Below, one piece after another: positions 36,406 through 47,735 of a stretch of DNA of 64,000 nucleotides. The notes beneath the pieces are model-generated. The model ran no database searches. It had not been told where the DNA came from and saw nothing but the letters and a program-made list of their open reading frames with translations. Numbering within the stretch: position 1 is the stretch's first letter; every line of letters starts with the position of its first letter. Origin of the DNA: Triglochin maritima. Lineage: Eukaryota > Streptophyta > Magnoliopsida > Alismatales > Juncaginaceae. The DNA lies in the NCBI GenBank assembly GCA_963682175.1, contig OY821774.1, positions 46,514,201 through 46,578,200 of the forward strand, written 5' to 3'. Both the position numbers and the translations under genes were made by a program.

Positions 36406-37520
36406 AACGAGGAAACGATCCTTTTGCTTCTGTCAGCATGAGACTTAAATGAGGAACGTATCCTTTTGCTTTGCCAAAATTGCTATAAAACCAGTCTACA
36501 ACTGACGAAACGATCGTTTAGAAAATATCTTAAAATTTTCAAGTTTCTAATTTCATGCATTTAATAATTATATAGCTGCATCAGATGTTTTGGTATTTAT
36601 TTTATTTTCCAATGTGATTGCAATACTTCAAATTCAAAAGTTACTATTTAGGAACCATAAAACAGATCGCTGCGTTTTTTCAGCATAAACTATGGCGGAT
36701 ATCACGCAAATATTCGATTCATGTCACGTGATACTATTATCCCCATTATATGTTTGATCGAATTTTAAACTACAGACACTGATACCTGATGATAGAAAAT
36801 TCGGGTCTTTAAAAAGTTGCTTTTGATTAAACAAATGCAAGCTGAGTTTGTACTACAAATGATCGATGGTCTCTGAAATAAGATGATAATTACCGGGTCC
36901 AAATAACTAACACGCAAGGTGATGCCAAACATATATTTTAAGGATATGTAACATGCAACAAGTCTTAACTTCGTGGTGTGGGTGCTGTCTCCTTATTTAA
37001 AAGTTGACCAGTAATGAATATTCCTTTATGACATTCCCATTTTAAAATAAATATATATATATCAGAAAAGGACTGAACATTCCTAAATCCTAGTCTTTGG
37101 AAGCAAGCTTTCGCAGTTTTTTATATTACTTTATATATATACATCACACACACTCGTATACAGTTAAAACAATTACAAATCAGATGTAATTCTACACCAC
37201 ATTTTGACATAATTAAACCCCTTCTAAATTAGAACACAGGGGTCAGAGCAGACATACAGATCAGACTATAACAATCCAACACTGATCCATCTACCGATCT
37301 TCATCCTAATACCTTGCAATAAAGACAATTTCAATAGAGCAAATTATTGATTATAGACCATTGCAGCATTAACTAGGAGTCGAGGTCATAATCTCCTGGT
37401 CCAATCTAGAACTGAAACTGATTTGTATCAAATGAGAAATGATAAACTTCCAGTGCCCTTTACATGAGATTCGCACGTCTTTCTGATGCATCTACTTCCT
37501 ATCACAACCCTAACACCTTA
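36406..37520. other. Intergenic, including GID8 3' flank; nothing recognised
   Basis: AT-rich DNA without exon signals. 37100-37520 is likely the 3' UTR and downstream flank of GID8, ending TGATAAGG at the stop. Confidence 0.4.
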
Positions 37521-40500
37521 TCAAACATTTGGATCGTCCAGTGTAGCGGAAGACAAATCATTGATTTTTGGATAAACAGCCTTCTCATCGAGCTTGCTCT
37601 GAATCCACTTGAGCCTCTTTAGTAAGCTTGGGAGCATTGGATCTGCAATCACAATGAATTTCAGAATTTGTCAAAATATTAACCAAGCTATCTAATTTCA
37701 ATACGTGTGAAGCACAGAGAACAACCCAAAGCATCACTAGTTTATGCTTCTGGCTTTGCAATTTATGAATCACTAATTCCACAAACAAAATTGACGGAGA
37801 GAGAAATAGATGTTCCCCAACCTTAACTTCTGTTAACATCAATTTAACTTTGCTCATGTATACACAGTAAATATAAATATCTAATGCATCAAAGAAGCAA
37901 AGTTGTGTCTTTGAGCTCAGAAGTGAAATTTTGTGCTCGTCGTTGATTCGTTATGTAAGAAGAGTTATCAGGCAAGCAACTGACTTTAGAGCTATAAATC
38001 AAGCTCGAGCTAAAAATTGGCACCCCTACATAGAATCAAATTTCACAGATTGGCAATTTAGAGTGGTTCCTGTACAAAGATAACCACAGTGCAATGAAGA
38101 AGAGCAATTTGTGTTGACTAACGTGAGGTCAGATACACAGAGGAAAAATATATTCAAGAGATATAATAAACCTTTTTCATGACTTTGGCTAGTGAGGATG
38201 GCTGCATTCACTTCACTTGCTGTTTTCAGACGTTGTGACATATCTAGAAGATCTCGCACCGGGCAGTTCGATACATCTTCAAATGCCAGAAGTGCAACGG
38301 TCTTCTCCAGTTCCTCTAAAAAGCTTTGCTGAAAAATGATAAAACTCCCACTTAGAATTACAACAGATAAATCTGAAGTAAAAACAGATAACTTTGAAGC
38401 CCATTAGGCAAGAAACTATAAGAAAGCAATTAAACAATTAGTCGTACAGATTTCTGTTATTCTGTTTAATTCTCTTACAACTGGCATGTTATCAATAAAG
38501 TTTTATTCTACCTAAAATTGTAAAGGCTGAGAGGATGGTGCTGACTGGTTGTGCATGTGATCCCATGTTTTGAGCACTGAGATCCCAATAGAGAAGGCAA
38601 AAATATATACAAAGGCAACAGAACGGGAAAAATGCACAACCAATGCTATCATGAATTGATACAGGAACAGTGAAATCATAAGTGCGAAATAGTGATTCGT
38701 ATTCTTGAATTTAAGCTTCATTTTGACTAAAGACTGCGAACTCGCAGTTTATAGATCATCTACTCGTACAAACTTTCATAATTTGATACTTTCGTAGATG
38801 AAAGTTCATTGAGGTATCAGCCAACAAAGAGAACTCATTTAGCAATTAGCACCTTCACACGTAATATAGAATGGTTGAGGGTTATTAGCATAGTGAAACG
38901 CCACCTACTAATAGAGAAGCAAAAGACAATAGCTACTTTGCTTGCGTGACAATAGTCTTCACTGATTTTTACTTCTTTTTTTATCGGTTTTACTGATTTT
39001 TAAATCAACGAGAATCTTTTGTTATTGGTACATCAACAATAATTTTCAGCATAATTTTCAAATTTCTACAATATAGCAAACAAATGACAGTATTATCCTC
39101 AATGATAACAGGATAAGTGGAAGAGAAATATGAAATAGAGAGAGAAAAGGAGCTCACATTTTCTTCACCCCTGGGTGCAAGTTCCTCCTGAGCAAACTCT
39201 AGAGCTTCTTCTACTTTTCCATTACGAATCAATTCGATCAGTCGCTGCTGTTGTAGACGGAAATATAGCTGGGGATTTGTATCCAATATCTGTTAAGAAA
39301 AAACAAAATCCGCACATCTAAATTGATGGTTTGGCATCTACCGTTTAAAAAATCACATCTAGGGAAAGTAACACGGCACAAAAGATAAACTAAAATAAAA
39401 GGCCAACTATAATCTCGTCTAAGTGTGTACCAATATATTATGTCATTGTTTTTTACAAAACACAAGTTTGTTTAGAAGAAAACAACAGTATAAAGGTGAA
39501 AAGAAGAGATAATGCTAAATTGGTAGAGTGCTAAAAGGCGATTAAGACCCAATACAAAAGGATTATGTTTCACAATGCTAGCAACCCTCTTCTGACCTAA
39601 TCTCATGCTGGAAAAACCCACTCAAGTGTCTTTTTCCAACCATGACATAAACAATTGCCATACCAATAAGATAAGGTCGTGTGAAACATCACTCCAGATG
39701 TTCATGGGGTTCCTTTTTCACCTCAGCAAAAACATTTATATCAATTTATATATTTAACAGGATTCACCCCTACGTAAAATAAATAGGCCTTGCAGATCTA
39801 TAGCCCACTTATGAAATGATAACTAGCACGACACATGATTCACATTGTTGCAACCTTCCTAAAAAGAAACTTGAGTTGCTTTACATTGTGTTGTTTATTT
39901 GTTTAAGTAAAAGGCAAACTATCAACCAGCACTACGTAGTATTGAATATGTGCTTCAACAAATGCAGTTCAAAGGAAATCAATAAGAAACTGCCGAGTAG
40001 GAGAACAAAATGGCACCTCAGGATTTAAGTCGTTAACTTTATCAATTGCATCCTCCACATTCCCTGACTGCACAGCCTGCTTCACTGCCATTCGATCTGT
40101 GATGGTTGCAAGATCTATGTCTGCTGCACATTATAAGGATAAACTTTCATCTTACTTTAACTCTTTACGCAGAGTAGGACATCCCATACAGCCATACTCT
40201 AAAAGGTACAGTGTTAGACAACACCAATAAAAACTAGAAAGGATACGTTCGGTGCCAGATTCCGCCCGAAATTTCTCAGCAGCATCAACATAACCCTCAG
40301 TGACAAGGAAGTTCATCACCAGCCGATTCATGTCCTCTTTCCGAATAACAACTTTGCTGAGTTCTTTCTCCCATTGTTCTCTAGAAATAACTATTTTGGA
40401 GCTTGCCTGTTAAGCATTTAAAAGAAATAAGAAGAAAGAATGTGAATGGTGAAACCAAGAAAAAAAACCATAATAGACTACTTTTGAATTTCCAATTAAG

Positions 40501-41562
40501 CAACCATCAGCCAAACAAAGCATTTTAAGAGATCATGCATGTCAAAGCAAGCCTCAGATAAAAAAGATAAATCACAGAACTAAACAAGAAAAGGCTGCAC
40601 TCCAAAAATAACAGGGTAGAAATTCAAAATAAGCACATGATGAATGCCGATATCGGCCAAATTAATCCTATAACAAATATACTACACAAAGAAATCAAGA
40701 AAAAGAAATGGTGCAAACTCATAGCGGAGCACCAAAACATAAGCCAGCAAAAACTCATTGGTCAAGTTTTCAATGACCGTAACAGCGTAACTGTATAACA
40801 AGAAATGCAATGGTGCAAACTATGTTTGCAAGCCAAAGGCTTGTAACATGCAATTGTGAGGAAACCAATGCCTAGAATGATGGCAAATCAGGTAACAAGA
40901 AAAAATAAAGACGACATAAAACCATGATACAGAGAGAGCATGAGGAAAAAATGTTCAAACTAAACACAAAAAATACAGAAATTTGTAATTTTTTCAATGG
41001 AAGGAGTTTTGGCAATGAAAGAGCGACGAAATAGAAGACCAAGAATGATGGTGAACAAGCAGAAATGATTACAGGCAGTACATTTTCCCTATAACATCGG
41101 AGTGCTTAAAGAAAACAGAGAAACACACTTTTATAGAGAAGTCCAATGAGATAGCTCTCAAGCCACAAGTGATTATTATTTTCTATGAAAAGGAACCACA
41201 TATTCCTACCCAAATTTAGAATTAGAGACAATCAAAAAGAAAAGGGGAAAACCCCAACATTGATTAAAAAAGAATATTAAAAGATCAATAAACTACAGTC
41301 TTCATGGAAAAGTCCAATATAACCATCGAAAGAACCATAAACAAGCAACTAAACCTAAGCCCTCCAAGAAAGATCAGTGGAGACAATGATTCATTGATTT
41401 CCTTAGAAACTAAACGAAGAAAAGAAAGAACATGATTTGGATGATGATAAACAGGAAGAAGATAACATGAAGCAGAAAAGAGAAGGAAGGAAAGAAACTA
41501 AAGATCCAATCCAAGGTTGGAAACCTAGAGCTGCAGTGCACATACCGGTTCGACGCTTTCAT
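37521..41562 (-). CDS. GID8: GID8 homolog (LisH-CTLH subunit of the CTLH/GID E3 ligase), 6 coding exons, 229 aa
   Basis: Scaffold subunit of the CTLH/GID ubiquitin ligase. Exons: 41562-41546, 40401-40247, 40123-40017, 39289-39158, 38328-38172, 37642-37521; the total is 690 nt including stop and phases agree. The LisH motif [20 protein letters not shown] is followed by CTLH ([20 protein letters not shown], then [20 protein letters not shown]) and the CRA part ([33 protein letters not shown]). The C-terminus [12 protein letters not shown] is close to plant homologs. The first coding exon is only 17 nt (ATG AAA GCG TCG AAC CG, donor GTATGT). It joins in frame only if the second AG of CAGGCAAG is used, giving [17 protein letters not shown] further 5' UTR exon near 42540-42850 is likely. 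Confidence 0.92.
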
Positions 41563-42539
41563 CAAGGTGATCACGGAAGCGAACACGAAGAAAGGGCCCA
41601 ACCATCACTTTTGACTCCCTTTCTCCCTGGTATGTCGCTTAAATTCTAATCTTAGATGCTAAGTGCTCGGGTGTTCTCTTAAACATTCATGTGAACAAAG
41701 TCTGTTATGCTGTGTCAAATTCAATCGACGGTTATAACTTCTAACAGACGTAAACCTCTTATTTATTTAAGATATCTGAAGTCTGAACATTCAAACACTA
41801 AAACCATGTCCTCTTGGTTTGTTGTTAGCGCCTATATTTGCAGATATATTCCAGTTTTCTACTAGCACAAAGATTCCTTTTCTTTCTATCTTTATTTAAG
41901 ATGTCTGAAAACATTTACCCAAAAAACTGTAAGTTCTACCAGATGACACTTGACAGTTATAAGTCCAAGAATCTTCCTTCTGTCCTTTCCAGGATTCATT
42001 TACCATTCTTCTTGTATAAGTAGCTTCTTTCTTGATAAAAAGATAAAGAAATACTAATGGACATGGATGCCAGTCCAGCAAGTTATCAGTTATGGTCTCC
42101 TAAGTTCTCAAGTGGACCAACAAAAACACTTCCATGTGTCCCTTTCATCATCCAGTTACCATTTTGCATAGGTGGTTCCTTTCTTGAAGAAGAAAAATCC
42201 ATTAGTTTTTACGAAAACTCGAGAAGTAATACACGCTACAACATGAGTCAAAATAAGTAATAGTAAAAGAGAAAACCTTAATCACATAACACATGAGTCA
42301 TACAAAATTGTAGACATGATAACACGACTCATGTGACATGCAACAAAGGTATAAAAAGTCTCTTCTTTCGCAATTTTCTCATCTGACTCGTGTTGCAACG
42401 TGTATTACTTCTTAAATTTCCACCACAAACACATATAAAGGACCAAAACTAAACACATATAGATGTGCGTATTCGACGCACTAGCCTGGAGTTACAAACT
42501 GACGTAATTAATCCCCAATTGATTGAACCAATAAACTAC

Positions 42540-42860
42540 CGAAAATCAGTGATTGGTGCTGAGAATTCGCACGACAAAACCCTAGATCCAGCAATCCCTT
42601 GGAAAACCAAGCAGGATTTGGACGGCACGTGGAGGATCCAAAGACGCAACGAAGCGATCTGAGAGCATTCCTCTAAGCGCAAAGGACAGGAAATGTTATG
42701 TTGGAATTGAAATTTGGTTCGGACGATTTTTCGCGAAGCGTAAATAGTTGGAAACAGCGGAAATGGGAGTGAGGAAGGGAAAGGGAGTCGAACCATTGGG
42801 CGTCGGAGGAGGGCGGCGGCGAGAGGGAGAGAGGTTAGGGCGGAGGTGGTGGAGTGGAAA
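42540..42860 (-). promoter_or_regulatory. Probable 5' UTR exon/promoter of GID8
   Basis: A GC-richer, C/T-rich segment (read on minus) with CTAGGGTTTT, followed by a possible splice donor TTTTCGGTAG at about 42540. It lies about 1 kb upstream of the first coding exon on the same strand. No other gene explains it. An open frame here lacks domain features. Confidence 0.35.
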
Positions 42861-43221
42861 GGGGAAGGGAAGGAGTGGGAAAGTGTGGAAGATGATGTTT
42901 AACTTAATCAGGACATTGGATTCTTAAGAAGTTGATTAATCGGGTCAATATTCTGAATCTGTTTGAGTTTATTGAACTCAATAATCCAGAAACCTCACCA
43001 ACCTGACTCCTTGATAGGATGGGTTATGAATTATGATCGACTCTAACTCAAACGTGTCTCGTTAGCGAGTTAGGTTAGAGTCAAGTCTAACCCGAACGTC
43101 GTAATTTAATGGTATGTATGTGTGCAATCAGCTATATATACCTAAAATGGCTTTAGGATGTGTTTTGTGTGACTTTATGATATATTTGTTCTTTTACAAT
43201 TAGAAATTGTTTTAATATGCT

Positions 43222-43652
43222 TTGGGGTGCGTTTGGATGAGGTTCCAGTTCCAACGCATACAAGGAACGGCTACAGGAACTGGAGGTCATCCAAACACCA
43301 ACGGACAACTCCAGAATCTGAGCTCCTTGTGTGCATCCCTTTGTATTGATGAGATAAGCTCAGTTGGTAAGTTTCTTCAACTCTCACACTACCTACATAA
43401 ATAAGAATCATCATGTGTTTGCTGAATTGAGGAAATTTCTCATTATTTTATGTCATATTTATACCTAATTGGAGGGTACTTTGGATATTTTGTTTGACAA
43501 TACACTTAGAGATCCACCGAACTTCTCGTCATCCAAACAACTCTGATTTCTACTAAGAAGAAGTAAATTCTAGGGTCAAAAATCTAAGAACTGACTTCCT
43601 ACAAGAATCCAAGATTTGGAAGCTTCTTCGAAACACACCCTTACAAAATCCT
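43222..43652. mobile_element. hAT-like MITE, divergent copy 3
   Basis: The left end GGGGTGCGTTTGGATGAGG and the right end CGAAACACACCC are imperfect inverted repeats. An inner CATCCAAACACCAACGG at 43288 and CATCCAAACAACTC at 43532 match positions in the copies at 21186 and 22729. The body is more diverged. Non-coding. Confidence 0.6.
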
Positions 43653-44215
43653 TTCATTTTTTGTTAAGAAATCTTGTTATATATGAGTAAATAATACTAT
43701 TTTCTTTTTGAAAGTAATACACAAGCTCAGAATCCGACCAACAACCCACCAAGCCAGTCAAACGTAAGAGTTAAGACGAATTGCGGGTGGGTTCAAGTTA
43801 ACACAACCCGCCCCAAATCTCACTCGATTGCAGTTTTGCACCCCTGTTTGTTATGAAGTGGCTTGTTAGGGTGGTGCGGGTTGGACTTGTAATAATATAG
43901 GTAGCTAAGAATAAGATAGAAGCACTACCCTTTATTAAAATATATAAATCAAAGAAAAATATGGTATACATGAATTGTATTCCAAATAGTGCCTACAAAA
44001 TCAAGTTAGTACTAATGCTTTTCTGATGGTTGAGATATATTTTAAAGATCTTATGTCATCTACAGCAGAACTGATGATAAACGCAACACAAGTAAATTAT
44101 ATCACTCAATGTTGCATCAGACCAACATCAACTGCAACTCCTCCATTGTAATCCAACCGCCGCTCGCTCACCAGCGAGCGAGACTCCCGACCGACCCGTT
44201 TCTAGTTCAACATGT
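43653..44215. other. Intergenic, nothing recognised
   Basis: AT-rich DNA with no exon or structured repeat seen. Confidence 0.35.
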
Positions 44216-44362
44216 ATTAAATAAAAACGACATCTCGAAACCAAGAAAAAATTTGCCCAAGTAAAAACGGCATCACTGATGCCGTTTTCATTAAGGGTAA
44301 AAACGACATCTACAGTGCCGTTTTTACTTAATGAAAACGACACCTGTGGTGCCGTTTTTCAA
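44216..44362. repeat. Cluster of three related hairpins
   Basis: Three successive stem-loops share the same sequence. AAAACGGCATCACTGATGCC is part of a perfect 12-bp-arm palindrome at about 44263-44287; near-palindromes built on AAAACGACATC...GTGCCGTTTTT follow at about 44300-44326 and 44333-44360. Together they form an imperfect tandem repeat of about 35-40 bp. Confidence 0.6.
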
Positions 44363-45140
44363 TGTGCATACTTTTGCAAATTAAGTTTCTGAAGTGCATA
44401 TTTTTCCAATTTTTTATTTTTTATTTTGATTATTTTGAAAAAATTTCCATAAAAAAACTCATACAAAGAACATAAGTTTGATTTCTGAATGGGAAGTGGA
44501 AATTGCGACATCTGATCTGATGGACAAATGATTGTGTAATGTTTTTTCACAACTTTGAAATATAAACAAACTAGCTACATGCATGCTCTACGGACCAAAG
44601 AAAGAGAGCCATCGTCAAATAATGCTTTGCGAGAAGATTATGGGAAAACCAAAACAAGCTGCGACTTCAGCGGCTCATGATAAGAAACAGCTTCTCCAGT
44701 GGGTCTGTTGAAGAGTAAGACACCAGTACGACCCTATAATTTATCAGATGAAACGTTGAGAAACAGGTCCAATAATTATGTAGTGATGCAACTAATAACA
44801 TGTCAAAATGCAGCATATGAATCGATGAGAAAAAAGCAACTCCAAGAAAGTCATAAGAGGATATAATACATCTAAGTAAAAATGTATGACAAGCAAATTG
44901 GTTGGAACTACAGTGCTACTGCCTATACGTTTTATTATAATAGAAACACAATTACCTTGGCTGTGGTGTCTAAACTATAAAGTGAAATGATTGTCAAAAA
45001 GTTGTTTGCTGCAATATCAAAAATAAAACAACCAATCGAAAGAAAGACCACCAAAGGTTGACATGTTAACTAAAACTCTAAAAGTGAAACCATATTGGAC
45101 AAAATTCTTTTATCATGTATTTTCATGTTATATGAAGATC

Positions 45141-47352
45141 TGTTAGAACCCTAACCCTTGATTAGGGTTAATTATGGATTAGAAGAGGGTTAGCATGGGG
45201 AAGGAGATGGAATAGTGATGGTGATGGTGTAGGGGCCCGTTGCTGTTCACGTAGGGGTGTGGTGTGCACTGTAGCTCGGATGATGTATTTAGGATGCACT
45301 CTCCTTTCCTTTCTTCTTTTCTTCTCCTTCATTTCCCTCACTCATTCCTTCCTTCTTGTTGGTGCGTGTGTTGGTGGAGCAGCTGCGGAGGCGTCGACGG
45401 AGGAAGGTGCTCGTGCGGGGGAGGCGCGGCGCGTGCTCGAGGTCTACCGGAGGCGACGTGCGTGAGCGAGCTCCGGCGGTTCGTCGTCCTTGCGTGAGGT
45501 ATGTCGCTCTCTAGTGTGATTTTGTGGTTCCTAACCCTCGTGGGAGGGTTGTGTTGGTCGGACGGGGAGGTCGGAGACCTCTTCGGCGTTGTTTCCGTGA
45601 GAAACCTCGGCTGGCGCGAGGTGGAAGACGGCCAACGGTCGACCGGTCCCTTCGGGCGGTCGACCGAATGTAGTGTTTTTACCCGACTTTAACCTTCACC
45701 AGTCGAACGATGTCTTGTGGCGGTCGACCAGTAGTGCGTATTTGCTGGTGAGTTGGGACTCTCTGTCTGTTTTCGGTCGACCGGTTCCTTGGGTCGTTCG
45801 ACCGGAACTTAAGTGTACTGATTTTCTATGCATGCTTGTTCGACCGTTGTATGTTGCGTTCGACCGATTATATGACGTAGAATAATAGGTTGACCCTATC
45901 TGTTATCGGTCGACCAGGACCCCTGAGTCGGTCGACCGATAGTTTAAAATGATGTAGAAATGTCATGTCAGTTGTCAGTTGATCGGGACCCCTGAGTCGG
46001 TCGACCGATAGATTGATTTTGACCAGACTCCGGATTTTGACCTCGTTCGGTCGACCGATTTTAGACCTTTGTTCGACCGTTGGGGATTGTGTTTTGAGCG
46101 CAGCGGTAGACCGTGTTAGGCGTACGGTCGACCGATTCCTTTCTGGAACAAGTCAACCGAATCACCTCTTCCGGTCGACCGTTTGGGCCCAGGACAGAAT
46201 TCCTGGTTCCCTTTTTGAATGCCAACTTTGTCCACGGAAACCCGTGTCATCGCCTTGTGCGTGAGCCGAGAGGTGACGGTAGGCGCGTTCCGCGGGTCTG
46301 CCCAGGGACCGCCGTTGGGAAGAGTGTGGGTGTTCGGGACGCGTCACTTCCATGTATAGAGCGTGATTAATGTGATAGATTGATTGGACTCATTGTAGTA
46401 TAGCATGCCTGAGGGATCGCGGATCCCAATGTTTGATGTTTGTGCGGGCACGCAACTGACGTTGGGTGAGGTGACTACCGGGCTACGGAGGTCGTTGCCC
46501 TGCTTTTATAGCGGTGGTTGGTGTTTGCGGCTCGTGGAGCCTGATGACCTGACAGACTTCGGTTTGGACCCGTCCGATGTTGTGCCGGACGTTGTGATGG
46601 ACCACTGATGTTGTACCGGTGATGCCGCTGAGGTTGTGTCGGCGATGATGATTGTTGGGCCGAGGTTGGTCCGGCTATGTTGATTCCTCGACTGGGCACC
46701 TATCGAGATGTTGTTGTTATACCTTCCGGGCGACGGCCCCGTTGGTCCCAGTGGCTCCGACCACAGAGATTTGCAGATCTGTATTCTATCGGCACGCAGA
46801 CGTGACAGAGGCTCCCTGCCGAACCCTTGAGTAGTGTAGCTGCGTGTGGGGGTGTGATGTCGCGTGCTGTAAGGCTGCATGTGCCTGCAGTAGGTCTTCT
46901 CGGGAGACTCGTTGTTGACTGTCGGACTGATGTCCTGTTTTACCCTTCGGGGGAACTGTTTTACTTTCTGTCGATGTCATGACATGCTACTAGTATGATA
47001 GGTTCACTTGTGTAATGCATGCATATAGGTGAGTTGGCATACGAGGTTTCCTTCTGGAAACTCAGGCATTGTTGTTATATATTTTTCAGGACCGCAGTAG
47101 GTCCAGTTGGGTGGTGATCGACGGGCACGCGCATTTTGGAGTTGGATCCTCTTCTCGGACCGTTGAGGTCAACATGATTACGTTTTATCTTCTTTTGTCG
47201 TTTTGTTGTAATCATGTATCATTTTGACAAACTCTGATGTAATTTTGGTGCACCGCTATTTGTTTTATGAGAAGTAACAGTCCCGTCTTTGATTATTGAG
47301 TTTCTTGTCTTGATTATAATTTTTTAAATTTCCGTTGTTTCGAGATGTTATA
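45141..47352 (+). mobile_element. LTR-like element related to the solo LTR at 58587, with GGTCGACC array
   Basis: Starts TGTTAGAACC and ends GTTTCGAGATGTTATA, matching the ends of the 58587-60825 LTR (TGTAGGATC... and GTTTTGAGGATGTTACA). Shared internal landmarks are a GC-rich leader ending in a GTATGTC splice-donor-like site (GT at 45499), then the GGTCGACC array (45630-46180, about ten copies), then the block GTTTCCTTCTGGAAAC (47046-47061). Next come a TTTTTCAG acceptor-like site (AG at 47088-47089) and a tail TGTAATCATG. There is no gag or pol. The right end has lost the CA and no target duplication is visible, so it is older than its relative. Confidence 0.65.
45630..46180. repeat. CGGTCGACC palindrome array 2
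   Basis: About ten sites with CGGTCGACC, mostly the perfect decamer palindrome CGGTCGACCG, plus half-sites of the form GTTCGACCG. Spacing is irregular, roughly 25-80 bp, and spacers are unrelated. Confidence 0.8.
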
Positions 47353-47735
47353 ATATTTGTCTGCCTACAAGTTAAGACTAGGGGCAAATGATATCTGCAC
47401 CCCAAACAGAAGGCAACCAGATGGGACCGGTGTGACTTGTGACAGGATGTTCATGATAAAAAAAACTGAAAGCATCTTTGAAGGTTGAAATAATTTTTAA
47501 ATGAAAGATGAACTCTAAGGTCCCTCGCATAGATTATTTTGATGGGAAAAAGTGATGCCAAACGTACTTCAAATTTAACAAAGAAAAATTCAGGAATCAC
47601 AAGAAGGCAATACGTGCAATTTTATCGAGACTTTGCATTGGCAAAAACTAAAAAGGTCTATGGAAGAGGTGGAACTTACAGAGGCTGCCTGGGTGGTAGA
47701 GAACCTCTAACATTGATACGTACAATTCGGGAATT

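Noticed and set aside
42536..42796. 86-codon minus-strand frame upstream of GID8
   Set aside because: No domain, composition like a plant 5' UTR; it is better explained as leader sequence of GID8.
45259..46980. Open frames in the LTR-like element at 45141
   Set aside because: GC-rich LTR leader and array give chance frames on both strands; none has a recognisable gag, pol or other domain.
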